From: Paulinella micropora
Lineage: Eukaryota > Cercozoa > Imbricatea > Euglyphida > Paulinellidae
Length of the DNA: 64,000 nt
NCBI GenBank assembly: GCA_019918135.1
Contig: WBZZ01003325.1
Location: forward strand, 116,260-180,259
Direction: 5' to 3'
This document shows positions 1 through 19,040 of this stretch, in pieces. The translations under genes were made by a program, and so were the position numbers. The number at the start of each line of letters is the position of its first letter. Position 1 is the first letter of the stretch. The notes beneath the pieces were generated by a model. It was not told the DNA's origin, did not search any database, and was given only the letters and a program-made list of their open reading frames with translations.

Positions 1-7591
<7,591 letters not shown>

Positions 7592-8391
7592 GTGAGCACA
7601 TCCATCTCCCCCCCCCCCCCCCTCCTCCTTGCTGGCTCCACACAAGTAAGTATATCAATCTGCATCAGTACATATATCCATTTGCGTCTGTTCCTGTTTT
7701 ATGTCTTTCCCCTATCACGCGTCCTAATCCAAGTTCAGTTTGCGGTTTCTAAAAATTTTCCATTCCCTTGCCCTGCCCCTCTCTTCACCTTTACAGAATA
7801 TAAATTTTCGAACCTCTCACCTTCATCCCATCCTTTCTTGGCAAGTACGAGTTCAGAGGCGGTTTCTGCGACAGAGCTCTGCAACGTCTGTGTATGGCTT
7901 GCACTGTTTTTCCGACAATATTTAATTTACAACATTAATAAATGTTTATATTTCACTCAATTTCGATATATATGGTATTATTTTTCCTGAAAAAACTCCG
8001 GTGTGACTTACAAACAGAAAAATCATAGTTCTGCCGCCGCAAAAAGCAGCTTTTTTCAGACAGCAAACAGATTTCGCCGCGAAGTGCGGCGCATCTATAA
8101 TAGCTTCGTTTCCCACCCACCCACAACGCGCGGCCCATGCTGTTCATCATACTAGTACCGTCAGTTTTCAGGAAATTTTTCATCACCCCCCTTCCCCGCC
8201 GCCTGACTATTTTTCACTATATTAATATTAATAAAGTTTACATATTAACGTTGGATCATGGCTACGAGCTGTTATCAATCTGCCAAGCCTGGAGGCAGGC
8301 ACTGGCCGCTCATCCGGCATGGCCAGGCCCCGAGGCTTCTTGGGACGGTGAATTGGTCTGCCACCTTCTGTTTGGTGTGCGTGACCACCCG

Positions 8392-8955
8392 AGGTCGCGC
8401 CTCCACGGTTCATCTCGGTTGTGGAAGGCAAACCTCAGCTTCCGCTGTGGGAACAGCCGCGCTCGGGTGCTGGCGCCACCGTTCTGCCATACGGACCTGC
8501 CTCACTCCGGCTACAGCTTACACTGGCGGGACCTCTTGAGAAGAAAGCTGCATTCCTGAACGCAGATGTAGGTGTGAATCTCGCGTTCTTGGTCATGGAC
8601 TGCGCTTCAATAGTTGGCATTTCCAAACGTCCCCCCCCCACCCTCTCTCTTTCTTTCTTTCTTTGCCTCTCTTCTTCTTCTTCTTCTTCTTCTTCTTCTT
8701 CTTCTTCTTCTTCTTCTTCTTCTTCTTCTTCTTCTTCTTCTTCTTCTTCTTTTCTCCTTCTTCTTCTTTTTCTTCTTCTTCCGACTTCTGTTGTGTGTTG
8801 TTGCTTCTTCTTCTGTTGTGGTTGTTGCTTCTTCTTCCTTTTCCTCCTACGTTGCTGCATGCGATGTGATGGTACAGAGGTCAGTCAGTCTATGTCATGA
8901 ATCTTCTTTTTCAGACGGTCCACTTCCGCTGACTCAGCCAGTGTCATTATCGCAG
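8392..8955 (+). CDS. Two candidate host exons, unknown product
   Basis: From about 8392 to 8628 one frame reads like real protein (it includes RFISVVEGKPQLPLWEQP and AFLNADVGVNLAFLVMDCAS) with balanced codon use. At 8915-8955, after TTTTTCAG, a 41-base exon in compatible phase adds GPLPLTQPVSLSQ before a GTCTGT donor. Between them lies a CTT microsatellite. Whether these exons belong to the kinase-TIR gene or to another gene cannot be told. No domain was recognised and no start or end was found. The stretch 7592-8391 shows nothing else convincing. Confidence 0.4.
8671..8750 (+). repeat. CTT trinucleotide microsatellite
   Basis: About 27 tandem CTT units lie in the presumed intron between the two candidate exons. 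It is followed by looser pyrimidine-rich sequence to about 8850. It produces meaningless poly-Leu, poly-Phe, poly-Ser and poly-Glu frames on both strands. Confidence 0.95.
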
Positions 8956-9183
8956 GTCTGTATCATGTGTATGTATATGTGTAGATCGTCTCGGGCGCAC
9001 TTCACCAGGTAAATGTTTTGTTCAAGTGTTGTTCTTGTTGTTGTTGTTGTTGGTATGTCATGATGTATGTGTATGTACGTATATATCAATATGTATTAAT
9101 ATGTTAGACTGCGTATGCGCATGCCTTCCTACTACCTACCTAATTAATTGCAACCTAGCAAGTAGCGAATGCCCCCCCCCCCC

Positions 9184-9316
9184 CCGGCGGCTCGGACACG
9201 TATGAATACTAGTATTCAGGGTCCGGTTTCTTTTCAAAGCTAAAGTTCGGCGGCTCCGACACGTATTAATACTACTACTATCATAGTTAGTGTCAGGTTT
9301 CTGTTCTAAAATTCTG
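9184..9316 (+). repeat. Direct duplication of a ~66-base unit
   Basis: CGGCGGCTCGGACACGTAT at 9185 recurs, with one change, at about 9251. The following sequence (TA-rich part, then GGTTTCTKTTC) is also shared, giving two diverged tandem copies. A short poly-C run precedes them. The flanking stretches 8956-9183 and 9317-9829 show no gene. They are AT-rich with scattered ATTAAT repeats. Confidence 0.7.
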
Positions 9317-10059
9317 CACCTACACAGCAATATATTAATACAAGCTCAGTGTTAATGTAAGCTCAGGTTGCTTCAAAGTGCGTAATTCCAGCTTCCTTTT
9401 CATAATACACTGCCCTTTCTTCCTCCCTCCTCCAACCCTCCCTTAGTCACTCAAGAATCTTTTACAATCATGGTTTCTGTTACAAACTTCGATATAGCAA
9501 GAATATTAATATTAATATTAATAACAATATTATTAATACTTCCTAACTCCGGCAAGACATTTTGATAGACATGATTATATGTGATAACAGTTACATTTTC
9601 CACTTAGATGATTAATAAGTATAATTTACTATATACAATTATTAATATTGTATATATTGTAATATTAATGAGGCGACTCATAACCAACAGTTTTATTTTA
9701 TACTATTTATTAATATTCACTGCGGAAAATGTTAGATCATATTTTACTAATATTAGTATTAACACATTTTTCTCTTGCAGTAATAACGAGTTTTTCCTTC
9801 TGTATTATAATGATAACTTAAATATACATACTGACGGAAGGGGCGCGGAGGGAGTCGGGGGCAGGATACAACAGAATTCATTCTCACGCGCGCTACAACA
9901 CCCCCCTGCCCCCCCTCCTCCCTTCCGCGCGTCCGCCTGCAAAAACTTTTAATATTTCTGAATTTCTGGTTTCTGATTTTACAGAAAATGCTGATGTATC
10001 AATAGCACTGATTGCAGTGGTGTGCTACAGCACTAAGATATTACTAGGTACATTCAAGC

Positions 10060-10304
10060 GTCAAACTCAATCATCGAATTTGATTTAAGAGTCAGATTTC
10101 AGATTAGCGGTCAGATTTTAGATTAGTGGTCAGAATTCCGAGTCAAATTAGTTCAACTTGACATTAACATTTCGCAAAATTATGCAGATTTTGCGGACGG
10201 ATATAGAAGTCAAATTGAACTAATTTGAATTCTGACTACTAATCTGAAATCTGGCCGCTAATCTGAAATCTTGCCCTTAACTTAAATTCTATGACTAGTT
10301 TGAC
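10060..10304 (+). repeat. Long foldback inverted repeat
   Basis: The left arm (10060-10162, starting GTCAAACTCAATC) is matched by the reverse complement on the right (10209-10304, ending CTAGTTTGAC). The arms are about 95-100 bases with roughly 80-85 percent identity by eye. The 46-base loop has its own small inverted pair (CGCAAAAT / ATTTTGCG). It is AT-rich, unlike the repeat array around it. This fits a MITE-like or foldback element, or a structured non-coding RNA. Clear target-site duplications were not seen. Confidence 0.8.
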
Positions 10305-11015
10305 ACTTCATTGTTCGTTTTCTCGCGGCGTGCTTACCCCCTTGCAGCTGTAGCACGCCACCCGCAGCGCGTCCAGCATATCTGGCGACAATCAGAAATC
10401 CATCATTCAGAACCTCCTGCAACCATTTGCAAAATCAGAAATCAGAAATTCCGAATTGTTTTTTCTTTATTCTCTTTGTCAGAGGGACGGACGGACAGGC
10501 TGGATGAAGGGTGCATGGGAATTTTTTTATGTTCTCTCGCGCGTTCCCCCCCCCCCCCCCCCCCCCACTCCGCCTCGTTCACCCTTCCTCTCGCCATCCC
10601 TCGTCCAGCACTCTCCCCGCCCGGCCGTTCAAAAACCAATATAGCAAACAGTACTCGCCAGAGAGTGCTGCAGTGTCACTCCGCTCACTCACTCGCTCAC
10701 TCGCTCACTCACCGCCCACTCACCTACTCGCTCACTCACTTGCTCTCACCTACTCACTCACTCACTCGCTCACTCCTTCACTCACTCCTGCATTCGCTCA
10801 CTTGCTCACTTACTTAAATCACTTATTCACTCACTCAACCACTCATTCACTTATTCACTCACTTACTCACTTTTGCTCACTTCCTCACTTGCTCACTTAC
10901 TCGCAGTAAAGTCAGAACTCTGTTTTCTTCTGTTTGGGGGGGGGGGGGCACTCGCGCCCGCACACACATACACACACATACACACACATACACATACACA
11001 CATACATACATACTT

Positions 11016-11054
<39 letters not shown>

Positions 11055-12121
11055 GGGCAGACAAAACATTTTGTTTCTTCCTTCTCGCGCACGTTGGCCC
11101 CCTCCCTTCTGCGCGAAAAAAAAAAACTATTTCCAAATTAGGAAAAATTTTCGCTCTCGCGCGCTTCCCCCTCGCAGCTGTAGCACAACCCCTGCAGCCC
11201 GTGCAGCGTGTCTTTGCCAAATCAGAATCAGCAAGTTGGAACTCAGTTTCTTTTTTTCCTGACGGACGGGCGGAAGGGGGGGGGGGGGGGGAGGGGGGCG
11301 GGGGTGGCGGGGGAAAAGGAGGGGGCAAGGGAAACTTGTTTTGTTCTTTTTGCGCGCTTCCTTCTTGCTGCAACCCGTGCAGCATGCCTTTGCAAAATCA
11401 GAAATGAAAAATTCGGAACTCTGTGCTTTTTCTTTTGGTTCCGGACGGACGTACGGGAAGGGGGTATAGGTAAAAAATTTGCTTCATTGTCGAGCTCGCT
11501 CCCCCCTCTCTCCCGCCCTCCATCAGGCGGGGGGTGGGGGGGGGAACCGATTCCGAGTTTCTAATTTCTAACTTTGCAAACAACATGCTGCTGTAGCACG
11601 AGTTGCAGGCAGAGCCGCGAGCCCGCTCGCCAGAACTTTTTTGGCTCTACCCCCACCCCTCCGCCTCGTACAAGCTCCCTCTCGCCCATCCCTTGTCCAA
11701 CATTATCGCGCCAGACACAAACTAACCTAGCTAACAGCCAGAGTGGGGTATGGTGCCACCCTCCGCTTATCACTCGCTCACCTACTCGCTCACTCACTCG
11801 CTCACCCACTCATTCACCTGCTCACTCACTCATCTGCTCACATATTTGCTCACTCACTCACGCATTCACTCACCCACTCACTTGCTCACTCACTTGCTAA
11901 CCACTCACTTGCTCACTCACTCACGTACTCGCAGAAATCAAAAATTTGGAACTCTGTTTTTTTTTTCCGGACGGACGGCGGAGGGGTGTGAGTGGTGGTT
12001 GGGGGGGGGGGGGGGGGGGGGGGGGGGAAGGGAGGGTGCAGGGGACCAACATTTTTTTTGTTTATTCATTCTCGCGCGCTTTGCCCCCCTCCCTTCCGCG
12101 CGTCCGTCTAGGGGGGAAAAC

Positions 12122-12226
<105 letters not shown>

Positions 12227-13179
12227 AAATCAAATTTCTGGGATTTTGCAAACAAAATGCTGCCGTAGCACGGGTTGCAGGGGTGTGCTACAGCACCATG
12301 CTAAGGAAGCAATTGTTCGCTCTCTCGCGCGCTTCCCCCTTGCAGCTTCAGCACACTCCCTGCAGCCCGTGCAACATGTCTTTGCCAAATCAGAAATCAG
12401 AAATTCGGAACTCTGTTTTTTTTCTTCTTTGTTTTCGGACGGACGGGCGGAAGGACGGGAGGGGGGGGGGGGGGGGAAGGGCAGGCGAAAGAATTTTTTG
12501 TTCTCTTGCGCGCCTTCTTTTTGCAGCTCTAGCGTACCCCCTGCAACCCATGCAGCATGTCTTGGCCAAATCAGAAATCAGAAGTTCTAACTGTTTTTTT
12601 CTTTCTTTTTCTCTGACAGACGGACGGGGGGGGGGGGGGGGGCGAGGACGGAGAAGGGGGGGCGAGAAGGATGGAGAAGGGGGGCATTTTTTTCATGGAT
12701 TTTAGCAGGTTCCTGAGCCTCCCCCTTTCCCCTCCCTCCCGCCCGTCTATCAAGCGGGGGAAACAAACCGATTTCCGAGTTTCTATTTTCTTACGTTGCA
12801 AACAACATGCTGCTGTAGCACGAGTTGTAGGGGTGCTACAGCCGCGAGCCCCCTCGCCAAAAATCTTTTTCGCTCTGCCTCCACCCCTCCGCCTCGTACA
12901 CGCTCCTTCCCGCCCATCCCTCGTCCAACACTCTCGCCGCCCGCCAGACAAAAACCATCCTAGCTTAACTGCCAGAGGGGGCTGTGGTGCCCCCCTGCCG
13001 CTCACTCACTCGCGCGCACCTACTCACTCACTTGCTCACTCACTTGCTCACTCACTTGCTCAGTCACTTGCTCAGTCACTCATTCACGCATTTGCTCACT
13101 CACTTGCTCACTCACTCACTTGCTCTCTTACCAACTCACCCACTCACTTGCTCACTTACTCACTTATTCACTCACTTGC

Positions 13180-14400
13180 TCACTCGTACTCGCAGAAGTA
13201 GGAAATTTGGAACTCTGTTTTGTTTTTTCTACTTTTTTTGGACATACGGCGGAAGGGGAGGGAGGGGGGGGGGGGCGGAGGGAGGGGCAGGGGACCGAAA
13301 AACCTTGTTTCTTCATTCTCGCGCCTGTTGCCCCCTCCCTTTCGCGCGGGAAAAAACAACTGTTTCCTTTCGCGCGGGAAAAAACAACTGTTTCCCTCCT
13401 CGACGCGTACGCACGAGTCAAATCTCGTCCAGGCAGTCTGGATGTCCAGGCTTTCCATGTTGATCGCCTGGTATTGGTAGTATTTGGGTGATGGCCTGGG
13501 ATGCCGATAGAAGCTGAGGCCCCAGACTTCTCCCGGCAATCGACAGATACGATCGTTGGGCTTGAAAAGCCTGGTCCAACTCCTTTGTGCCTGTGCACCG
13601 TCGACGCCCAGGCGCTCTAATAACAGAGTATTGGCGCACTCGTTGCCGCCAACCTGGGGCGCGCCCAGGCTGATGCAGTGCACACCCTTTTCAGTAAAAA
13701 TTTCGGTGGCCACGAGAGCTACTAGCGTACACAACGCGCCCCCGAGCGACATGCCCAGACACCACAGCTTTTTCCACGATTTCTCTTGCTGCTGCAGTTT
13801 TGCTAGGCACCGGTTGATGGCGCAGCAACGCACCGCGTTCACGAACCCGCTGTGGACGCGGGGGTCTGTTCCGTTGTTTACTGACGCTAGCCGGACTAGG
13901 GCGTCCTGCGCCAGGTTGCGAGGATTCTTGGCCAAGCCCTTGAGGCGCCTGGGGTAGACCTGCAGGTCGATCCACCTGTTGGGAGCCCTGAACGTAGCCC
14001 TGATCACCAGCACTGCCACCTTCTCTATCCGCCAGAGAGTGCAGCTGATCTCGAGCCTGCGGCAATTGAATTTTTCGGCCGGTACTCTGGCGGCTATGGC
14101 AGAACCGCGCGCCGTACACCTGTACGCGCGGTCCTGAACACCCAGGACCAGGCGCTGGCAGCAATCGGTGTGGTGCTCCAACAATTCTTGGTTTAACTTT
14201 TCGGCTAATTGGACGTTGACCGGCGAATCCGTTCTGGCCGGGTCCAGCGCCAAGATCAACTGTTCGGGCTGGATTTCGCAGGCGGCGAAGATTGTGGGCA
14301 GGCAGTCGGACGAGACTGAGGTTAGTGCGGACAGCATCGCGGCCGCGATGTAGTGGTGTTTGGGCGCGGCGCGCGAAATGAATTCCCTGTCTTTGGACAT
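13180..14400 (-). CDS. Class 3 (fungal-type) lipase-like protein
   Basis: From an ATG at 14400 the frame shows the alpha/beta-hydrolase features of Lipase_3: HSGFVNAV (about residue 183), the nucleophile elbow GMSLGGAL (Ser at about 218), SLGAPQVGG, then NDRICRLPG and FYRHPRP, which supply the usual Asp and His region. It would hydrolyse ester bonds of acylglycerols or phospholipids. No signal peptide follows this ATG. A hydrophobic leader exists only if translation began further upstream without an ATG. The last 70 or so codons (below about 13398) are repeat-array sequence, not lipase. The cluster edge therefore lies in or just after this gene. Lipases of this family are common in protists and in giant viruses. 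Confidence 0.8.
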   Translation of the reverse strand: MSKDREFISRAAPKHHYIAAAMLSALTSVSSDCLPTIFAACEIQPEQLILALDPARTDSPVNVQLAEKLNQELLEHHTDCCQRLVLGVQDRAYRCTARGSAIAARVPAEKFNCRRLEISCTLWRIEKVAVLVIRATFRAPNRWIDLQVYPRRLKGLAKNPRNLAQDALVRLASVNNGTDPRVHSGFVNAVRCCAINRCLAKLQQQEKSWKKLWCLGMSLGGALCTLVALVATEIFTEKGVHCISLGAPQVGGNECANTLLLERLGVDGAQAQRSWTRLFKPNDRICRLPGEVWGLSFYRHPRPSPKYYQYQAINMESLDIQTAWTRFDSCVRVEEGNSCFFPRERKQLFFPARKGGGNRRENEETRFFGPLPLPPPPPPSLPFRRMSKKSRKNKTEFQISYFCEYE

Positions 14401-14626
14401 GCTTCCTAAAAAAACGTCGGACCAGTGTTGGTTAGTCCGTGCTTTCTTAGCACTGTTGTCTCTCTTTCCTTTTTTTTCTCGTCCTGGGGCAGGGAACGTA
14501 AAAAAAGAAAAGGACACAGATAAGTTTTTTTTTGGGGGGTGGGGGGGAGGCGCCAGGAGAACAAACAAAAAGAAAAGAAACACAGGGGTAAAAAAGGAAG
14601 AAATTAAAAAAAATCTAAAAAGTACC

Positions 14627-14666
<40 letters not shown>

Positions 14667-14872
14667 GACCGCGCGAAAACTCTCTTTCCGTCCCCCTCCC
14701 GAACCGTTAAGCCGACCCAATACGGCGGAAAAACGCCTTTCCCCAAAAAAAACCTCCAAAGAAAAAAAAAGAGACCAGCAGCTTAGAACATAAAATTGTT
14801 ACCAACGCGATTGCACCTTTTTTTTTCTTTGCCTCTTTCTCCACAGAAAAAAAAACCAACGCGGTGGAAACC

Positions 14873-15424
14873 ATGGAGCCAAGCCCTAAGAAATGCAAGG
14901 TATGCCAGAACAATTTGCTGGATTTGCATCCATACATATTGAAGATCAAATTGCCGCCCAACCTAGACAGTCGTGCCCTCTTACAACTCGCACAAGTCAA
15001 CCACGAACTTCGTGAAAAGTTAACTCAAGTAGCCTATAAACGCGCCGGGCAGGAATTAGACGAGGCAGCCAGAATTATCAGCGAGGATTACAAAGTGCCA
15101 CCACGCGAAGACCCTGCGTTGCACTTTAAGTCAGTCACGCAACTGACGAGCTTCTCTACCTCTATCCTGCGCAGGGGAAACTTCAGAGCTAATCTTACGG
15201 TAGTGATCAACTATGCACACCACGTTGCTTACGTAGAGCTGAATGTCATCGGGGCTGGTTCCGACGGGAAAAGTGTTGACGTCGATATTTTGGTGCAAAG
15301 GTATGAGAACATTGAACTAATTACTCTCCCTAACCTGGAAGCCGAGATCAAGACCTACATCAAGCGCTTTACGGGCAGCCACGCCTTGGCCTACGTGAAT
15401 AATTTTTGGCAGACAGGTATTTGA
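14873..15424 (+). CDS. Unrecognised 183-residue protein, CxxC at N-terminus
   Basis: The ATG at 14873 follows an A-run and a pyrimidine tract. The product begins with KKCKVCQNN, then a Leu-rich helical segment (LDSRALLQLAQVNHELREKL) that faintly resembles an F-box, and a mixed alpha/beta C-terminal half. I do not recognise the family. The gene is intronless and diverges from the lipase across about 470 bases of A/T homopolymers that show no other feature. Confidence 0.65.
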   Translation: MEPSPKKCKVCQNNLLDLHPYILKIKLPPNLDSRALLQLAQVNHELREKLTQVAYKRAGQELDEAARIISEDYKVPPREDPALHFKSVTQLTSFSTSILRRGNFRANLTVVINYAHHVAYVELNVIGAGSDGKSVDVDILVQRYENIELITLPNLEAEIKTYIKRFTGSHALAYVNNFWQTGI

Positions 15425-15778
15425 AACCACTGAACACAGATGATACTCGTTACCGAGCTCTTCCCTCTGATGGCGGCACATTGTTTTTTTTATGGTCAAC
15501 AACCGCCGTGGGACTAGCAGCGAATTTGTGCTCTACTGACAGCAGCCGGCCCGACGAGATTTTGAGCTGACAGGCTTACGCTTTGCTACAAAAAAAGCAA
15601 CAACTGTACATTTAATGTCGTTATATAAAAAACAAATCTACGCCTTTATTGCTAAAGACTACTTTTATAGAAGCGTCTGCCGCCGTAAACATCAACTGGC
15701 AGGCTACTCGAAGAAAAGGAAAACAAGGCACACCAGAAAAAGGCGCGAGAACTTGGGTGGTAGAGAAAAGAAAGAGTG

Positions 15779-17185
15779 TTATTCTCTTGGCCTTTTCTTG
15801 CCCTGAGAATCACTCGTCGACAGCACTGCCAGCGTTACCCGACGCGCGTCCGCCAGCGTTTGTGGTGACCACAGGGCCCCCAGCGAAGGGTTATCTGGCC
15901 ACAGCAGCTGTGACCACAGAGCCGCCAGTGGCTGGACAGCATCTTTTTCTGTGTCTGCTTCAGTTTCTGGTGGTTCTGTCTCCTGTGGCTCGAAGTCGAA
16001 GTCGTTAACTTCGTTGATTGAACGCACCTTAGCAAAGCCTTCCATGAAGCCTATGAATTCCTTGGCCAGCTCGTGCGGGTCGTCCATAATATATTTGAGC
16101 CAATCGAGTGGCGCTGATAATTTCTGAGTCTTATCAAAATATTCATACTCCTGTGCGAGAACTACAATGTCTAGGTTCTTAAACCAGTCATGCTGCGCAG
16201 AGCAATCGCAATGAGTGAGGCCGTACGACGAGTAGCGCTGGCCAGCGGGCAGGGCTTGGTCGCAGCCCGCGCTGGACAGCAATCCGCGACAAAACCGCTC
16301 ACGCGGACCCAACAGGAGGCCACACAGCCAGAAATTGTGCTTGTCAGCAGAACACACACCGAGTTTGCTGGCCCCCGTAGTTACGTGGCTGTGGTTGCGC
16401 CAGCCGTCAGGTTCCATGACCGTGCCGAAGAAGACCCTGACGCCGTCCACTTCGCACCACAGCTTGGTGTAGCCACTGCCGCGTTGCGGTTGTCTTCCTA
16501 CCTCTACTATCTTGCGTGGAAAGTACACCCGATCGGCCGTGCGCACGGCTTGTAGTACTATTTCACGCCTGGCACATTTGTCGTTGAACAAACACGGGAG
16601 GTTCCTGTCTCTTTCGAAATGTGTACATTTGTCGGGGCCAAACAGCAAACGCACCACACATTCGCGCACGGACTGCACTGATGAGCGGAGCGTGTCGAAG
16701 CCGGGCACCTGGCGCTGGACTTCATACGCCAACTTATAAGGATAAGAAACATCATAAGGGTACGTTTGGCAGCCCAAGCTACGCCAGAATTTTTCTTCCT
16801 TGTCTGACCAGTGATATCCTAGTAGGAGGAAGACCGCATCTGTTTCGCGCTCCATAGCCTTGGCTAGCCAATGTACTAAAGTAGCCTCCAGCCCACGGTC
16901 CTTGTGTGCAACATCAACGCGCAACAAGCTTAGAGACCAATTCTCCATATTCACGGCTGCGTAGGCCAGTATTTGGTGCGTGGGCTGGCTTTTCTCGTGC
17001 ACGACGCACAAGTAGCCCTTGTACTTGTAAGCATGCTCGATATCCGCCCAATCCTTGGCCAATCTTTTGCTGTCGGTATCAGTTGCCTGGTACGAGCGCT
17101 CCAACATGGCACGCAGCGCGGGAAGGTCGGCCTGCTGGCTAAGGCGAGTCTGCCCCACGTCGTTAACATTTGGTGGAGTGCTCAT
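15779..17185 (-). CDS. GNAT-fold acetyltransferase-like protein with long C-terminal part
   Basis: An ATG at 17185 gives 468 residues. The first 150 look like a GNAT fold: RLSQQADLPALRAMLERSY (beta1-alpha1), YLCVVHE (beta2-beta3), ILAYAAVNM, then LLRVDVAHKDRGLEATLV, which stands where motif A binds acetyl-CoA (R-x-x-G-x-A/G is only partly kept). The middle has many Cys and His residues, including CTHFERDRNLPC and CDCSAQHDW, which could bind metal. The C-terminus is acidic and Thr/Glu-rich. The larger remainder is not recognised. The frame is open further upstream, but that part is low-complexity. The downstream stretch 15425-15778 shows no gene. Confidence 0.55.
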   Translation of the reverse strand: MSTPPNVNDVGQTRLSQQADLPALRAMLERSYQATDTDSKRLAKDWADIEHAYKYKGYLCVVHEKSQPTHQILAYAAVNMENWSLSLLRVDVAHKDRGLEATLVHWLAKAMERETDAVFLLLGYHWSDKEEKFWRSLGCQTYPYDVSYPYKLAYEVQRQVPGFDTLRSSVQSVRECVVRLLFGPDKCTHFERDRNLPCLFNDKCARREIVLQAVRTADRVYFPRKIVEVGRQPQRGSGYTKLWCEVDGVRVFFGTVMEPDGWRNHSHVTTGASKLGVCSADKHNFWLCGLLLGPRERFCRGLLSSAGCDQALPAGQRYSSYGLTHCDCSAQHDWFKNLDIVVLAQEYEYFDKTQKLSAPLDWLKYIMDDPHELAKEFIGFMEGFAKVRSINEVNDFDFEPQETEPPETEADTEKDAVQPLAALWSQLLWPDNPSLGALWSPQTLADARRVTLAVLSTSDSQGKKRPRE

Positions 17186-17858
17186 GGTTAGCTTCGAAGT
17201 GGGGAGGACCACTGTGTCAGGATTAAAGTTCTTTCTTGCTAAGTCAACCCCCCCAAGTGCCGTACTGCGCGGCTGTTTCGTTCTAGCTGGTTTCTGTGTT
17301 TTTTTTCTTTTGTTTTTGCGCACACACTTCAGCGTGCCTGTGGAACGCGAAGGGGAAAAACAAAGTAGGAATGGGAGGGGGCCGGGAGAAAGATCGAGTG
17401 CGGGGGGAAGGGGCGTTTTTTTTCCTTTTCGGGAGGGGCGCGCTCTCGCCACATTTTCTCCGTCTGCTGTGCTCCTTGGGGGTGGGGGGGCCGGGCCGGG
17501 AAATGCCAGAGAAAAAAGAATTTCGGGATTTGGTTCTATGAGTGCCGTGCAGTCACCATCACGATTTTCTCGACCCCTCCTTTCCTTTTCCCCATTCGGA
17601 CCCAAGACTAAAAAGGAAACCGCTCCTATCCCATCCCCCGCCCCCACACTACCCCCCCCCCCCCGTCCCTCTCCCTTTTCACTTGTAAAACAAGCAAAGA
17701 AACAAATGTAGCAGCTTCCTCCAAATCCTGCACCCAAAAACGTTTTTTTTCCTTTGTTGTCCTTAGCTAGGGTCTAAGAAAAAAAACCCCTCGTTCTCTT
17801 TTCCCCTTCCTCTTGTCTTCCTCCCGCTAAAAAACAAAAAAGAGTCCGTACGCTGACG
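17186..17858. other. Divergent intergenic spacer, no gene seen
   Basis: This spacer separates the GNAT-like gene (leftward) from the EGF-like gene (rightward). It is made of G-runs, C-runs, T-runs and purine-rich stretches. Long frames here are low-complexity. It presumably holds both promoters, but no clear TATA box or repeated box was found. An A-rich tract stands about 25-30 bases before the ATG at 17859. Confidence 0.6.
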
Positions 17859-18806
17859 ATGTGGGTGTGGCTAGCGTGGTGGTGGTTGCGTACAGCCACA
17901 GCTTGCCCGCCTAATGCCCGGGAGCTTCCTTTGGGGGTTGTCGGCACGCGCCGGTGCGCGTGCAACGGCGGCTACTTCGACCTCTCGAGCGCCAGCGCGA
18001 CCGAGCCGCAGTGCGTGACGTGCCAGGGGCTAGCCAAACAGGATGACCCGTCCTGTAGCAACAAGGGCGTGTGCGGGCCCTTGATCACGGGCGGAGTGCC
18101 CGTGTGCACCTGCGCGAGCGGTTACGCGGGCCCCGCCTGCGAGGTGCCGCTGGCCGTGACCTTCGTGTGCGGCCTGCGCACCTTCGAGTGCGCCATCGAC
18201 TATTCTTGGGCGCTCAAGATCTCTAGTTCGCAGGACGGGGCCGTGCTCGACCAGTCCATGTACTGGTCGTGCCTGTCCCAGACTGACGACGGCCTGTTGC
18301 ACCTATCGCGAGCTTACTTGTACGACACTGATTACGGCGGGTACATTGGCAACGCGGACTTCTGCTTTGTAGCCTACACGTCGTTGGAATGGAAAGAGTC
18401 GCCGGAGTCCGTGCCCGCGACTGCCGAGGCGCTGCCGTTCCGGCCCGCACTGTGGACCTGGAGCGAAGCCGTAGACCACCCGGAGCTGCCGCTGTCGACC
18501 GACACCTTCTGCGCCTGGCCCAACAACGCCGGCGTAGCCCGCCCCGAGCTGACCGAACTGCTGCAGGCCCGATCCCCCTGGCGCGGCCACTCATGCGGCC
18601 GGCCCGCTGAGAGCGCAGCGTTAGACGTAGCGGACGGTCTGTTACAGTGCTGGCCGCTGGCCCTGAATGCGCTGCTGCCCGCGAACTTCGCGTGGTTGTA
18701 CCGCTGCCGCGTAGCGAATGAGACGATCGAACTCGACTGCGTCGTCGCCCTGCCGCCCGCGACCAAGACCGTGGCAATCCAGGAGTTCCTGCAACAGTGT
18801 GCGTGA
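17859..18806 (+). CDS. Secreted EGF-like, Cys-rich protein
   Basis: The 315-residue product opens with a hydrophobic, Trp-rich leader (MWVWLAWWWLRTATA) that fits a signal peptide cut before ACPPNARE. Around residues 58-93 the spacing C-x-NKGVC ... VCTCASGYAGPAC is a classical EGF-like module, preceded by another Cys-rich stretch (RCACNGGYF). The remaining 220 residues hold many Cys and Trp residues and no transmembrane segment, so it is probably secreted or on a surface. The partner is unknown. The codon use is strongly GC-rich, like its neighbours, and no intron is seen. Confidence 0.75.
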   Translation: MWVWLAWWWLRTATACPPNARELPLGVVGTRRCACNGGYFDLSSASATEPQCVTCQGLAKQDDPSCSNKGVCGPLITGGVPVCTCASGYAGPACEVPLAVTFVCGLRTFECAIDYSWALKISSSQDGAVLDQSMYWSCLSQTDDGLLHLSRAYLYDTDYGGYIGNADFCFVAYTSLEWKESPESVPATAEALPFRPALWTWSEAVDHPELPLSTDTFCAWPNNAGVARPELTELLQARSPWRGHSCGRPAESAALDVADGLLQCWPLALNALLPANFAWLYRCRVANETIELDCVVALPPATKTVAIQEFLQQCA

Positions 18807-19040
18807 GAAAAAAAGAACCATTCCTTCCTCCTTTTTCCTCAGGAGGAGAGAGGGGGGGGGGGGGGCGTGAGGGTGAAATAGCCCGAAAAAAGACACGCAA
18901 ATCCCCCCCCTCCCTCCCCGACAATACCCCCCCCCCCCCGTGTACGGTCAACGCCCACTTTCATTCGCTTTGTATGATGAAAAGATAGGTAAAGAACAAG
19001 TAGAATTAAGCGTGTCGAAAAAAAACGGGCATTGCCAGCT

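Noticed and set aside
8435-8869. Poly-Glu, poly-Phe and poly-Leu frames
   Set aside because: Produced by the CTT repeat and its pyrimidine-rich surroundings.
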